DNA from: Bacillota bacterium
GTDB taxonomy: Bacteria > Bacillota > TC1
Direction: 5' to 3'
NCBI GenBank assembly: GCA_024635955.1
Contig: JAGXHX010000063.1
Span: 1 to 43,526, forward strand
DNA length: 43,526 nucleotides
A program made the translations under genes and the position numbers. Position 1 is the stretch's first letter. Each line of letters opens with the position of its first letter. This document shows, in pieces, positions 29,283 through 38,042 of this stretch. Below the pieces are notes generated by a model. That model had not been told where the DNA came from. It was given only the letters and a program-made list of their open reading frames with translations, and did no database searches.

Positions 29283-29283
29283 C

Positions 29284-31488
29284 TTAGTTTCCTTTCAGTA
29301 TGTCCTTGATATTTCTTTTTTCATAGATTTTGATAAAGATATATGAGGATACTAGATCAAACAGGAGCACACAAATTAAAAGTATGGCCAATGCCGTCAT
29401 CTCTGTTGTATTACATTGGACAAAATAGAAGGCTGGCAAATAAACAAAATACATTAATATGGTTGTCAATAATTTTCTACTATGTCTAGCCATGAAGCTA
29501 TAGCCATTGAGCATCTTGATGCTTAGTTCCATTTTTTCTTTTTCCATATATATCATTATAGAATAAGCTATTAATATGGCTATGGTTATTCCTGCTATTA
29601 AAAAGATAACTGCTATTTGACTTAATATTTCTAGATAGAGGTTAACCTGTCCTGCCACACTCCCATAGATGCTAAAAGCTTGAAAATAGTAGGCACTTAG
29701 CCCTAGTTCCGCTACTTTATCACTAACTGCCATAAAAGGTTGGTCTGGATTATCTACTTTTATGAAATAACCACCATTATTGGATATATCAACATAAATC
29801 CCAGCCTTGTTATTATTTATAATCACTACACGGTCCTTAATCATATTGTTAGTTTCCGGACTAATGGATAAATCATAAGTAAAATATTGCTGGTTATTTT
29901 TTATTGTTATTATTTCTACCTGTCCGAAATCTTTATCAAAATAATCAGGGGCGGCTTCGTAAACTGCTTTTTGTTCTTTTAATCTACCCTCTTTAAACTG
30001 AACAGGAGCATCATGCAAGGAATACTTATACTTTTCAAAAAGGTGTTTTACATCATTTTCTAATCCAGCATATTTCTCAGGTACGAGAATATAATTTATA
30101 TTCTCATTATCATCTATAACAATCTTCTTATTATTAATATCATATATTGGATGTTTTAAAAGATAATTATTATTTATAGTAATTCCTTTACCTAATGCAT
30201 TTTCTAGTTCTCTTAGTTTAGGATCTTTTGATTCGCTTTCGAATTCTTCATCAACCATAAATTGAATACCACCCTGTTCATTAGCATAAACAAACAGTTT
30301 CTTGTTTTGAGTCATTTCCCAGATTATATCTTCAAAGGTAGCATTTTGTTTTTCATAACTTAAAGATACTTGAGCATAATTAATAGTATCCTCCCATTTT
30401 TTTACATTCTCAAAGTAAAAGTTATAGACAGGAACATATAGCTTGAGTCCATATATAAACAAAGCTATTAGTATACCTATGAAAACTATTTTAAACCCAT
30501 TACTTAAACGCTTAATAATATGTACAGGTTTCATATTTTTAATAGCCGAAGCTATTGTAATTCTATCAATATAGTTAAGAGGTATCCAAAGAATAACCAA
30601 AACCAATATAAACAAAATACTAGTATATATAAAAGACTTAAAAACTAGCTCAACATATAACAGACTAGTAAATTTTAAGTGCAATAAACCTAAAATAAAA
30701 TAACTAATAATAATTCCAATTAAATAGACTAGACCAATGTTTCTTACATATTCTAACTTTAATCGTCTTGCACTATAACCATTTAATTTCTTTACTCCAA
30801 TATCTTTAAATCTTGATAACAAATCATAAACGACTACAAGAACAGATAATAGAAAAACAATTATCATAGGAATTATTTTTAATATAGGTGGTATTACAAC
30901 TCTGGTATTTTGAAACCCATTAAATCTACTAACTTCAACTCCTAAATTACTTTTTAATTCCTTAATGAATGAATCTAATTTATTTTTATCTACCTTGACT
31001 GAATAAAATCCTGACAGAATATATTTTTCGTTTTTCAAATTTTCAAATGTAGATATTTTAAAACTTATATCTGGATTTAATACTAAGATATTACCTATAA
31101 GATTTTTATCAACAACACTTTTACTGCTAAGAAAATTATTGCTTCTATCATAATTACTCAAACCTTTGCCGGTAATTCTAATGTTACCAAATAAAGCATT
31201 ACTATTTCTCATATATACATATTTAATCAGATTTAGTGTCTGACCAGGTGGGTTATTGTAAACTTTGTAAATGATGTCAGCCTTATATTTATCTGCAACC
31301 TTTTGGATTGTATCAACAGTTGAAGCCCTATTCCGGTCATTAATCTCTTTTTCAATTTTTATTGTAATAGATTGCTCTTCTCCACTTTTAAATATTTGAT
31401 TGTTTAAAGAATTATTTTGCAAATCATAAAAAACAAAGAAAGAGAGGAGAATATTGATTATAAATAAACTTAATAATATTTTACGCAT
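29284..31488 (-). CDS. bacteriocin-associated integral membrane protein (DUF1430-type)
   Basis: FtsX-like topology with N-terminal TM, large extracytoplasmic domain and C-terminal TM cluster; between ABC ATPase and bacteriocin genes. Confidence 0.82.
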   Translation of the reverse strand: MRKILLSLFIINILLSFFVFYDLQNNSLNNQIFKSGEEQSITIKIEKEINDRNRASTVDTIQKVADKYKADIIYKVYNNPPGQTLNLIKYVYMRNSNALFGNIRITGKGLSNYDRSNNFLSSKSVVDKNLIGNILVLNPDISFKISTFENLKNEKYILSGFYSVKVDKNKLDSFIKELKSNLGVEVSRFNGFQNTRVVIPPILKIIPMIIVFLLSVLVVVYDLLSRFKDIGVKKLNGYSARRLKLEYVRNIGLVYLIGIIISYFILGLLHLKFTSLLYVELVFKSFIYTSILFILVLVILWIPLNYIDRITIASAIKNMKPVHIIKRLSNGFKIVFIGILIALFIYGLKLYVPVYNFYFENVKKWEDTINYAQVSLSYEKQNATFEDIIWEMTQNKKLFVYANEQGGIQFMVDEEFESESKDPKLRELENALGKGITINNNYLLKHPIYDINNKKIVIDDNENINYILVPEKYAGLENDVKHLFEKYKYSLHDAPVQFKEGRLKEQKAVYEAAPDYFDKDFGQVEIITIKNNQQYFTYDLSISPETNNMIKDRVVIINNNKAGIYVDISNNGGYFIKVDNPDQPFMAVSDKVAELGLSAYYFQAFSIYGSVAGQVNLYLEILSQIAVIFLIAGITIAILIAYSIMIYMEKEKMELSIKMLNGYSFMARHSRKLLTTILMYFVYLPAFYFVQCNTTEMTALAILLICVLLFDLVSSYIFIKIYEKRNIKDILKGN

Positions 31489-31535
31489 TGGTTCACCTCT
31501 CTTTCTTTTTTAGACTAATTGAACAAATTAAATGC

Positions 31536-31913
31536 TTACCAAGTTAAGTAATCATAGTAGGAACGCCATTGCCAAGGATACCAATAAGTCGCGATCTTGG
31601 CATAAGACCAGGAATTATGGACTTTCCAAGATTTACCACCGTAAGTATATGTACCCTGAGAATAAACCCAAGTAGTATCCTGAACTACTGATGATCTATG
31701 ATAATTCGGATGCCAATAATTGGAATACTGACTTTGTTGATAACACCAGTTATACCTTAATCCAAAATCCCAAAGACCACCACCTACTGAAAGTGTTTCA
31801 GCTTTAGCAGGATTTGTCATGACCAAACCCATACCCAAAAACAAAACAACACCCAAGACAACTTTCATCTTGATACTACCCCAAGTACTTTTAATCACCT
31901 TATTCTCTTCCAT
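31536..31913 (-). CDS. lactococcin 972 family bacteriocin precursor
   Basis: SD aaaggag before MEENKV; signal peptide ending ...TNPAKA; mature VGGGLWDFGLRYN...SNYWHPNYHRSSV...GGKSWKVHNSWSYAKI pattern of lactococcin 972 family; linked DUF1430/ABC genes. Confidence 0.88.
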   Translation of the reverse strand: MEENKVIKSTWGSIKMKVVLGVVLFLGMGLVMTNPAKAETLSVGGGLWDFGLRYNWCYQQSQYSNYWHPNYHRSSVVQDTTWVYSQGTYTYGGKSWKVHNSWSYAKIATYWYPWQWRSYYDYLTW

Positions 31914-32180
31914 TTTTTCTCCTTTCTTAAAATATTTATTCATTGCAATAGAATAACAAAATAGACGAACATTTCTAATTTATACTTTCAGATATTACTT
32001 CTTTTTAATAATAGTTTTTGAAACAATACCTACTATATAAAATATATTGTCGTCTATAACTGAATTTACTTCATAAATAATATAATTTTCACCTAAAGTC
32101 GAAACTATTTAACAAGCAACTCAACAAACTCAATATTGGCTTAATTAAATATTTTTTCTATTTGTTTATTAAATCCAAAG

Positions 32181-32444
32181 TTAAATCACATCATCCCCAA
32201 ATAAACCTAACTTTTTAAATAACTCCATATTCTTATAAATAGTCGATAAGGAAATAAAATAACCCTCGCTCATCAGCTCCCCCTGCACTCTTCTAGCCAT
32301 ATACATATCCTTATCCTCATAATCAACAAAATTTAAATCCGAACATCCATACTCCTTAAGAAAAAATGACAACAGTTTCAACCTCTGAGGAGTAGCAATA
32401 ACACCATTACACCTTAAAATATTCAAAATATCCCATTTATCCAC
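32181..32444 (-). CDS. stand-alone Fur/PerR-like winged-helix domain protein (87 aa)
   Basis: LRCNGVIATPQRLKLLSFFL...GYFISLSTIYKNMELFKKLGLFGDD matches the Fur DNA-binding half; metal-binding/dimerisation half absent. Confidence 0.68.
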   Translation of the reverse strand: MDKWDILNILRCNGVIATPQRLKLLSFFLKEYGCSDLNFVDYEDKDMYMARRVQGELMSEGYFISLSTIYKNMELFKKLGLFGDDVI

Positions 32445-32468
32445 AAAAATACACCTACTTTTTCAAAT

Positions 32469-32483
32469 TCAATTTATAATTGA
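32469..32483. promoter_or_regulatory. candidate operator TCAATT-TAT-AATTGA
   Basis: Inverted repeat upstream of the Fur-like gene; 14/15 identical to 32712-32726. Confidence 0.5.
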
Positions 32484-32484
32484 A

Positions 32485-32682
32485 TTATTCCTCAAAAAAA
32501 ATTTCATCTAAAGTTATACCTAAAACAACACAAATAGACTGCAAACGGTCTATACTCGCTGCACTCACATTTTTTTCTATTCTTAAATAACTTGTATAGG
32601 GCACTCTACTTAATTCAGCCACTCGTTTCCTGCTTAACCCCTTGTTTTTCCTATGATCCCTTAAGGACAAAACCTTGGCCAT
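32485..32682 (-). CDS. small Xre/Cro-type HTH regulator (65 aa)
   Basis: LRDHRKNKGLSRKRVAELSRVPYTSYLRIEKNVSAASIDRLQSICVVLGITLDEIF; SD aggaggtgac upstream. Confidence 0.88.
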   Translation of the reverse strand: MAKVLSLRDHRKNKGLSRKRVAELSRVPYTSYLRIEKNVSAASIDRLQSICVVLGITLDEIFFEE

Positions 32683-32711
32683 AAAACGTCACCTCCTAAT
32701 CAACATAATAA

Positions 32712-32726
32712 TCAATTTAAAATTGA
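32712..32726. promoter_or_regulatory. candidate operator TCAATT-TAA-AATTGA
   Basis: Inverted repeat about 30 nt upstream of the small Xre gene. Confidence 0.5.
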
Positions 32727-32841
32727 ATGTCAATAATAATATAAACTTTTAACATAAAATTATCATATAAAAAAACATTAAAAAGAAGAAATATATTGTT
32801 AGGTAAAATAAAATAACATATAATGAATGTGAGGTGATCAA

Positions 32842-33195
32842 ATGATCTCAGAAATAATAAAAAAACTAAGAGAACAAAACAACATAACACAAGCCGACCT
32901 AGCAAAAGCTATAGGAGTAACAACCAGTGCTGTATCAGCCTGGGAAAAAGGCATCAACGAACCAAGAATGGGCGCAGTACACAAAATAGCCCTATACTTC
33001 AACGTGACTAAAAGCTATTTGGTAAATGATGAAAACTCACCAATATACGATGAAAAAGCATTAATAATTGCAGAAACACTAATAAAATATGAAAACCAGG
33101 AACTGGCTCAACTTATGGATAAAATAAGCAAGATGGACAAGAAAGAAAAAGACAAAACAATCAAAATTATAAAAACACTAGTCAACGAAGACTAA
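32842..33195 (+). CDS. Xre family HTH regulator
   Basis: IIKKLREQNNITQADLAKAIGVTTSAVSAWEKGINEPRMGAVHKIALYFNVTKSYLVND; SD gtgaggtg. Confidence 0.92.
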   Translation: MISEIIKKLREQNNITQADLAKAIGVTTSAVSAWEKGINEPRMGAVHKIALYFNVTKSYLVNDENSPIYDEKALIIAETLIKYENQELAQLMDKISKMDKKEKDKTIKIIKTLVNED

Positions 33196-33209
33196 CTAAA
33201 TTAAATACA

Positions 33210-33244
33210 AAGAAAGGCTAAAGGAAAATCCTTTAGCCTTTCTT
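33210..33244. terminator. Bidirectional intrinsic terminator
   Basis: aagaaaggctaaagga-aaa-tcctttagcctttctt. Confidence 0.9.
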
Positions 33245-33270
33245 TTATTTAAATTTCCTATTTACTCTAC

Positions 33271-34107
33271 TTATTTAACACTAGGTAACAACATATTCAA
33301 GCCACCGTCTCCACCTTGGTATAATGGCAACTTGCCATCCCATTTAGCTAGAAACTCTTTGTATTTAATATTTTCGTCATAACTTGCTGATGTAACCTTG
33401 TTAGCTTCGGCTTTAATTTTAGCCTCTTCTAATTCAGCTGTTGCTTTCTGTACATTTTGTTCGGCAACTTTCTTCTGTTCTACTGCATCTCTATAATCTT
33501 TAGGCAATTCCAAATTCAATATTTGAATAGAAATTATCTTTATTCCATAAGATTCAAGTCTTTTCTTGGCAGTATCAGTCATATCCTGGCCAAGTTCTGC
33601 ACGTTTTGAGATTAATTCCTCAATTGTATACTTAGAAGCAGTCTCTTTAATACTTTGACTTAAGATTGGTTTGATAATTGAATCAAGATGATTGTTCAAA
33701 AACTTCAAATATAAACTCTCAGCTTTTGAGCTGTCAACTGTATACTGAGTCTGTACAATCTGATTTACTGTTTGCATATCTTTTGTCGCAGTATTGTATT
33801 CATCCTCAATGTTTTGTTGATTGATTTGTATTCTGTTATAAACGTCTATACCCCTAAATCCATAGTGGATTCCAGATGGTTTTACAGCTACGATTTTACC
33901 AAATCTTTCAACTACTGCAACTTCAGTTGGACTTATTTGTCTAAAACCAGATACTAGCCAAATCGTTAATGCGATTAAGACCAAAAATATAGGAAACAAT
34001 TTTGAGTATTTTCCATTGTTCCCTTTATTATTAAACATATTGATAGGTTCGTTATTGTTTTCCATATTTGTCCCTCCAAAAATTTCACTTGTACCAATAT
34101 ATAACAT
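33271..34107 (-). CDS. prohibitin/SPFH family protein
   Basis: VSGFRQISPTEVAVVERFGKIVAVKPSGIHYGFRGIDVYNRI, TVDSSKAESLYLKFLNN, YGIKIISIQILNLELPKDYRDAVEQKKVAEQNVQKA; start probably internal (MENNNE). Confidence 0.9.
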   Translation of the reverse strand: MLYIGTSEIFGGTNMENNNEPINMFNNKGNNGKYSKLFPIFLVLIALTIWLVSGFRQISPTEVAVVERFGKIVAVKPSGIHYGFRGIDVYNRIQINQQNIEDEYNTATKDMQTVNQIVQTQYTVDSSKAESLYLKFLNNHLDSIIKPILSQSIKETASKYTIEELISKRAELGQDMTDTAKKRLESYGIKIISIQILNLELPKDYRDAVEQKKVAEQNVQKATAELEEAKIKAEANKVTSASYDENIKYKEFLAKWDGKLPLYQGGDGGLNMLLPSVK

Positions 34108-34125
34108 TAGAGGACAAAATGCAAA

Positions 34126-35103
34126 CTATAACTCTCTTTCCTTAAGGTATTTGGGTATCATTACCAAGTAATGAGTACCAGCTATAAACAGACCCATCAT
34201 AGGTAAATAATCCATTAGCACTTCACCTACTGTAATGGATTTAATAGGCTCTCCAATAGCTTCTGCCTCCTTATAGTATTCGAATGAGGCCTCTATGGCC
34301 TGTTGCTCTCCTACCCCACATTGTGGAGCGCTAAGAGGACAATGTCTGCTACAACCGTTACAGTATAGTTTACTCAAATAATCTTCAAGACTTCCTGGTG
34401 CAGTAGTAGTAGTTGTGTCATTACTGTGTGTAGTCTTTTCTTCATCATCACTACGATTTTTATGACGACCTGTACCATGTTCTTCTTCATCTCCATTAGT
34501 TTCTGAAGTACTATAACCAATTGCTAGATTGTCACTTTCTGTTTTATCATCACTTGTTTTAACAACTTCTAACAACTTACCTGATATATCCTGGTTAAAT
34601 GATCCTTTAATTCCAAGGATTACTATAAAAATGGTAACGACTCTTAGGAAATATGTCCTCCCCTTGTTTAGTGTTTCTAGTCTGAATAGTTTCCTAAAAC
34701 CTGACATAATCTCCAGCCAATGTAGACCAATATGGACTGATATTAATATCAAGGCCAAATAGCTTAGACTATGATGTAAGCTTGAAACAAAACCAGTCAA
34801 GGCAAATGGGAATAATTCTTTAGAAATCATTATCCCTGTTATAGTAATTCCTATAATAATAATTGATAATAGTATATCTAAAACTATTCCTAATTTAAGT
34901 TTTGTTTTACATATCTTTGAGGAAAATTTCTTTAATACACCTTCCAAACATTTAAAGTTCAGTATATTGTGAATAAAGAACAAGAAGAATATTCCTAGTC
35001 CTAGTAATTCATGCCAAAGTATTCCAATAAAAACTATCTTCATTAATAGAATCATTATAATTGTCATTATTAGGTCTAATATATATTTATAGTGTTTTTT
35101 CAT
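34126..35103 (-). CDS. DUF4405-type membrane protein with CxxCxxxC motif
   Basis: TM-bundle with WHELLGLGIFFLFFIHN and HHSLSYLALILISVHIGLHWLEI His pairs; CNGCSRHCPLSAPQCGVG motif. Confidence 0.8.
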   Translation of the reverse strand: MKKHYKYILDLIMTIIMILLMKIVFIGILWHELLGLGIFFLFFIHNILNFKCLEGVLKKFSSKICKTKLKLGIVLDILLSIIIIGITITGIMISKELFPFALTGFVSSLHHSLSYLALILISVHIGLHWLEIMSGFRKLFRLETLNKGRTYFLRVVTIFIVILGIKGSFNQDISGKLLEVVKTSDDKTESDNLAIGYSTSETNGDEEEHGTGRHKNRSDDEEKTTHSNDTTTTTAPGSLEDYLSKLYCNGCSRHCPLSAPQCGVGEQQAIEASFEYYKEAEAIGEPIKSITVGEVLMDYLPMMGLFIAGTHYLVMIPKYLKEREL

Positions 35104-35275
35104 TTATAAACTCCAATATTTAATTTAATCCTATTTACTTTAGTATCATTTTACTATTGTATTGTGTATTATACATAAACCAAGTCTGAATATATATTGA
35201 TACCTTTGTGAAAATAAACTGAACATTTATAAAATTTAACACATACTAATACATAACAAACAATCAAACAAACAA

Positions 35276-35299
35276 AAAGAGGCTTTTTCAAGCCTCTTT
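35276..35299 (-). terminator. Intrinsic terminator of EF-G-like gene
   Basis: aaagaggctt-tttc-aagcctcttt. Confidence 0.8.
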
Positions 35300-35310
35300 A
35301 CTTCTTATAT

Positions 35311-37371
35311 TTATTTTTCTGATTTTGCTTCACTTATAATTTTGTCTGCTATGCTTACTGGTACTTCGTCGTATCTGACGAATTCAATATCAAAGTCACC
35401 TCTGGCTTGTGTCATGGAGCGAAGATCTATGGCATATTCAAATAGTTCACTATGTGGTGCTTCGGCTATTACTAGTTCATAGCCGTCTTCTAGTTGTTCC
35501 ATTTTCAATATTTTACCTCTTCTTTTGTTAATATCTCCCATAACATCTCCCATATAGGTTTCTGGAACTTTAACTTCTATTTTCATTACAGGTTCTAACA
35601 GTATTGGGCTGGCTATTTCTATACCTTTTCTAAAAGCCAGTGCTGCGGCTAGTCTAAAGGCCATTTCATTTGAGTCTACTGGATGATATGAGCCATCATG
35701 TAATGTAGCTTTAATGTTTACTACAGGATAACCTGCAAGCACACCTTTTTCCATTGATTCTCTTAGACCTTTTTCCACTGCCGGGAAGTAGTTTTTAGGA
35801 ACTGCTCCTCCAACTACCGCTTCTTTAAACTCGAATGTTTCATCACCGTGTTCGAATTTGATGAAAACATCTCCGTATTGTCCTGCTCCTCCTGATTGTT
35901 TTTTATGTTTGCCTTGAACATCGGCTGTGCCTTTGATTGTTTCTCTATAGGCTATTCTAAATGGAATTATTTTTGCTTCTAGCCCAAAGGCGTTTTTTAA
36001 TCTGTCTAATATTATTTGTAGTTGCACATCTCCTTGTCCGCCTATTGTTAATTGTTTTGTTTCACTGTTTCTGACGTTTACAAAGCTTGGATCTTCTTCA
36101 TGCATTTTATGTAATGCCATCCCTATTTTTTCATCATCCCCTTTGTTTTTTGCTTCTATGGCGATGTAGAGGTTTGGTTGTGGGTATTTGATCGGTTTAA
36201 ATACCATAGGATGATGTTTGTCACTTAGAGTATCTCCAGTTTGAGTAATAGTAAGTTTGGAGAATGCTCCAATATCACCTGCTACTATTTCGGTTGCTTC
36301 TATTTGGTTCTTGCCTCGAAGATAGAACAGTCCTCCCACTTTATCCATTTTTTCTTTTGTGCTGTTATATATTTCTGATTCTTTTTTAATTTTTCCTGAT
36401 ATTACTTTGAATATTGATATTTTCCCAACGAATGGGTCGACTATTGTCTTAAAGACTACTGCACAGTATGGTTGGTTTACGTCTACTTCTCTGTCTTCTT
36501 CCATATCATGTCTGAATCCGTATTTTGCTCCTTCGTAGTTTGGTGCTGGCATATAGTCTATTATTAAATCTAATAGTAGGTCTATGCCTATTCCTTTTGT
36601 TGTACTTCCTACTAATAGTGGTACTACTGTACCGTTTAATAGTGCCCTATTAACACCTTTTAAAAACTCATCATGGTTAAATACTTCTCCTGAGAAGAAT
36701 TTTTCCATTAGTCCATCATCTGTGTCAGCTACTATTTCGGTTATTTCTTCAAATAGCTCATCTACTTCAGCTATCATGTCTTCGGGTATTGGTATTTCTT
36801 TTCTTTCTCCTGTTGAGTTGTCGTAGGCAACTTTATTTAGTACGTCTACTATTCCGTTAAAACTTGATCCTTCTCCTATTGGTAGAGTGAAGGGTACTAT
36901 GATTTTACCGTATTTATCTCTTAATTCTCCAACAAGTTTATGGAGGTTTACGTTTTCTTTGTCCATTTTGTTGGCGAAGATTATTCTTGGTAGTTCTATG
37001 TCGTGTGTGTATGATAAGACTTTTTCTGTTCCTACTTCGATGCCTGATGAGGCGTCTATTACTACAAGTGCTGCTTCGCTTGCTCTTAGTGCGCTGTATA
37101 CTTCTCCTGCGAAGTCAAAGTAGCCCGGTGTGTCTATTAAATTAATTTTGGTATCTTTCCATTCGATTGGTACTATTGATAGTCTGATGGATACTTTTCT
37201 GGCAATTTCTTCTTTGTCAAAGTCTGATACTGTGTTTCCTTCTTCTACCTTACCTAATCTACTTGTAACTCCTGTTCTAAATAGTAGGTTCTCGATAAGT
37301 GTTGTTTTGCCACATCCACTGTGGCCTACTAGAGCTAAGTTTCTGATTTTGTCAGTTGAGTATGTTTTCAT
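35311..37371 (-). CDS. elongation factor G-like protein (second EF-G type)
   Basis: GHSGCGKTTLIENLLFRTG, DTPGYFDFAGEV, NKMD, KHKKQSGGAGQYGDVFIKFEHGD, MGDVMGDINKRRGKI. Confidence 0.93.
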   Translation of the reverse strand: MKTYSTDKIRNLALVGHSGCGKTTLIENLLFRTGVTSRLGKVEEGNTVSDFDKEEIARKVSIRLSIVPIEWKDTKINLIDTPGYFDFAGEVYSALRASEAALVVIDASSGIEVGTEKVLSYTHDIELPRIIFANKMDKENVNLHKLVGELRDKYGKIIVPFTLPIGEGSSFNGIVDVLNKVAYDNSTGERKEIPIPEDMIAEVDELFEEITEIVADTDDGLMEKFFSGEVFNHDEFLKGVNRALLNGTVVPLLVGSTTKGIGIDLLLDLIIDYMPAPNYEGAKYGFRHDMEEDREVDVNQPYCAVVFKTIVDPFVGKISIFKVISGKIKKESEIYNSTKEKMDKVGGLFYLRGKNQIEATEIVAGDIGAFSKLTITQTGDTLSDKHHPMVFKPIKYPQPNLYIAIEAKNKGDDEKIGMALHKMHEEDPSFVNVRNSETKQLTIGGQGDVQLQIILDRLKNAFGLEAKIIPFRIAYRETIKGTADVQGKHKKQSGGAGQYGDVFIKFEHGDETFEFKEAVVGGAVPKNYFPAVEKGLRESMEKGVLAGYPVVNIKATLHDGSYHPVDSNEMAFRLAAALAFRKGIEIASPILLEPVMKIEVKVPETYMGDVMGDINKRRGKILKMEQLEDGYELVIAEAPHSELFEYAIDLRSMTQARGDFDIEFVRYDEVPVSIADKIISEAKSEK

Positions 37372-37614
37372 CTGTCATCCTCCTTGTTTCTGAGCTTTCG
37401 TTATCTCTTGTCTTTTATATAATTAATTTCTTATTGATACCAATTTAATAATCACATTGTTCCTTTTGCTTAATAATACATCTTATTGTTCCGCAGCATT
37501 AAAACTATTATATCATTATTTTTTAATATGGGTAGTGCTAAACAATATATTTTTGAGGAAATTTTTTATCGATTTATATATTATGGATTTATGTTATAAT
37601 TTTTTAGAGGTGTA

Positions 37615-38016
37615 TTGAATATGAAAAAAATTGAAGTTGTTGCAGCCGTTATAAAATTTGAGGATAAAATCTTAGCTACAAAAAGAGGTTATGGTGAATT
37701 TAAAGATATGTGGGAATTCCCTGGTGGAAAAATCGAAAGTGGTGAATCTCAAGTAGAAGCACTTAAAAGAGAAATACAAGAGGAATTAGAAGCTGACATT
37801 AACATTAAAAAATTTATAACTACAGTTGAATATGATTATCCAAATTTTCATTTAATTATGCATTGTTATTTATGTACCCTTAAAAATAATGATTTCATTT
37901 TAAATGAACATAATGATGCAAAATGGTTGGATTATAGTAATCTGTATTCTGTTGAATGGCTTCCAGCTGATATTGAAATTCTTGAAAAATTATTAATATT
38001 AATGAAAAATAGTTAA
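37615..38016 (+). CDS. NUDIX hydrolase, (deoxy)nucleoside triphosphate pyrophosphohydrolase / MutT-like
   Basis: Nudix box GGKIESGESQVEALKREIQEELEADI. Confidence 0.93.
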   Translation: MNMKKIEVVAAVIKFEDKILATKRGYGEFKDMWEFPGGKIESGESQVEALKREIQEELEADINIKKFITTVEYDYPNFHLIMHCYLCTLKNNDFILNEHNDAKWLDYSNLYSVEWLPADIEILEKLLILMKNS

Positions 38017-38042
38017 CTTCACTAATGAAGTTAACTATTTTT
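38005..38042. terminator. Bidirectional terminator overlapping both stop codons
   Basis: aaaaatagttaacttca-ctaa-tgaagttaactattttt, 17-bp perfect stem. Confidence 0.9.

Noticed and set aside
32717-32905. 62-aa minus-strand ORF overlapping the divergent Xre gene
   Set aside because: No SD or recognisable domain; covers promoter region and the start of a clear HTH gene.
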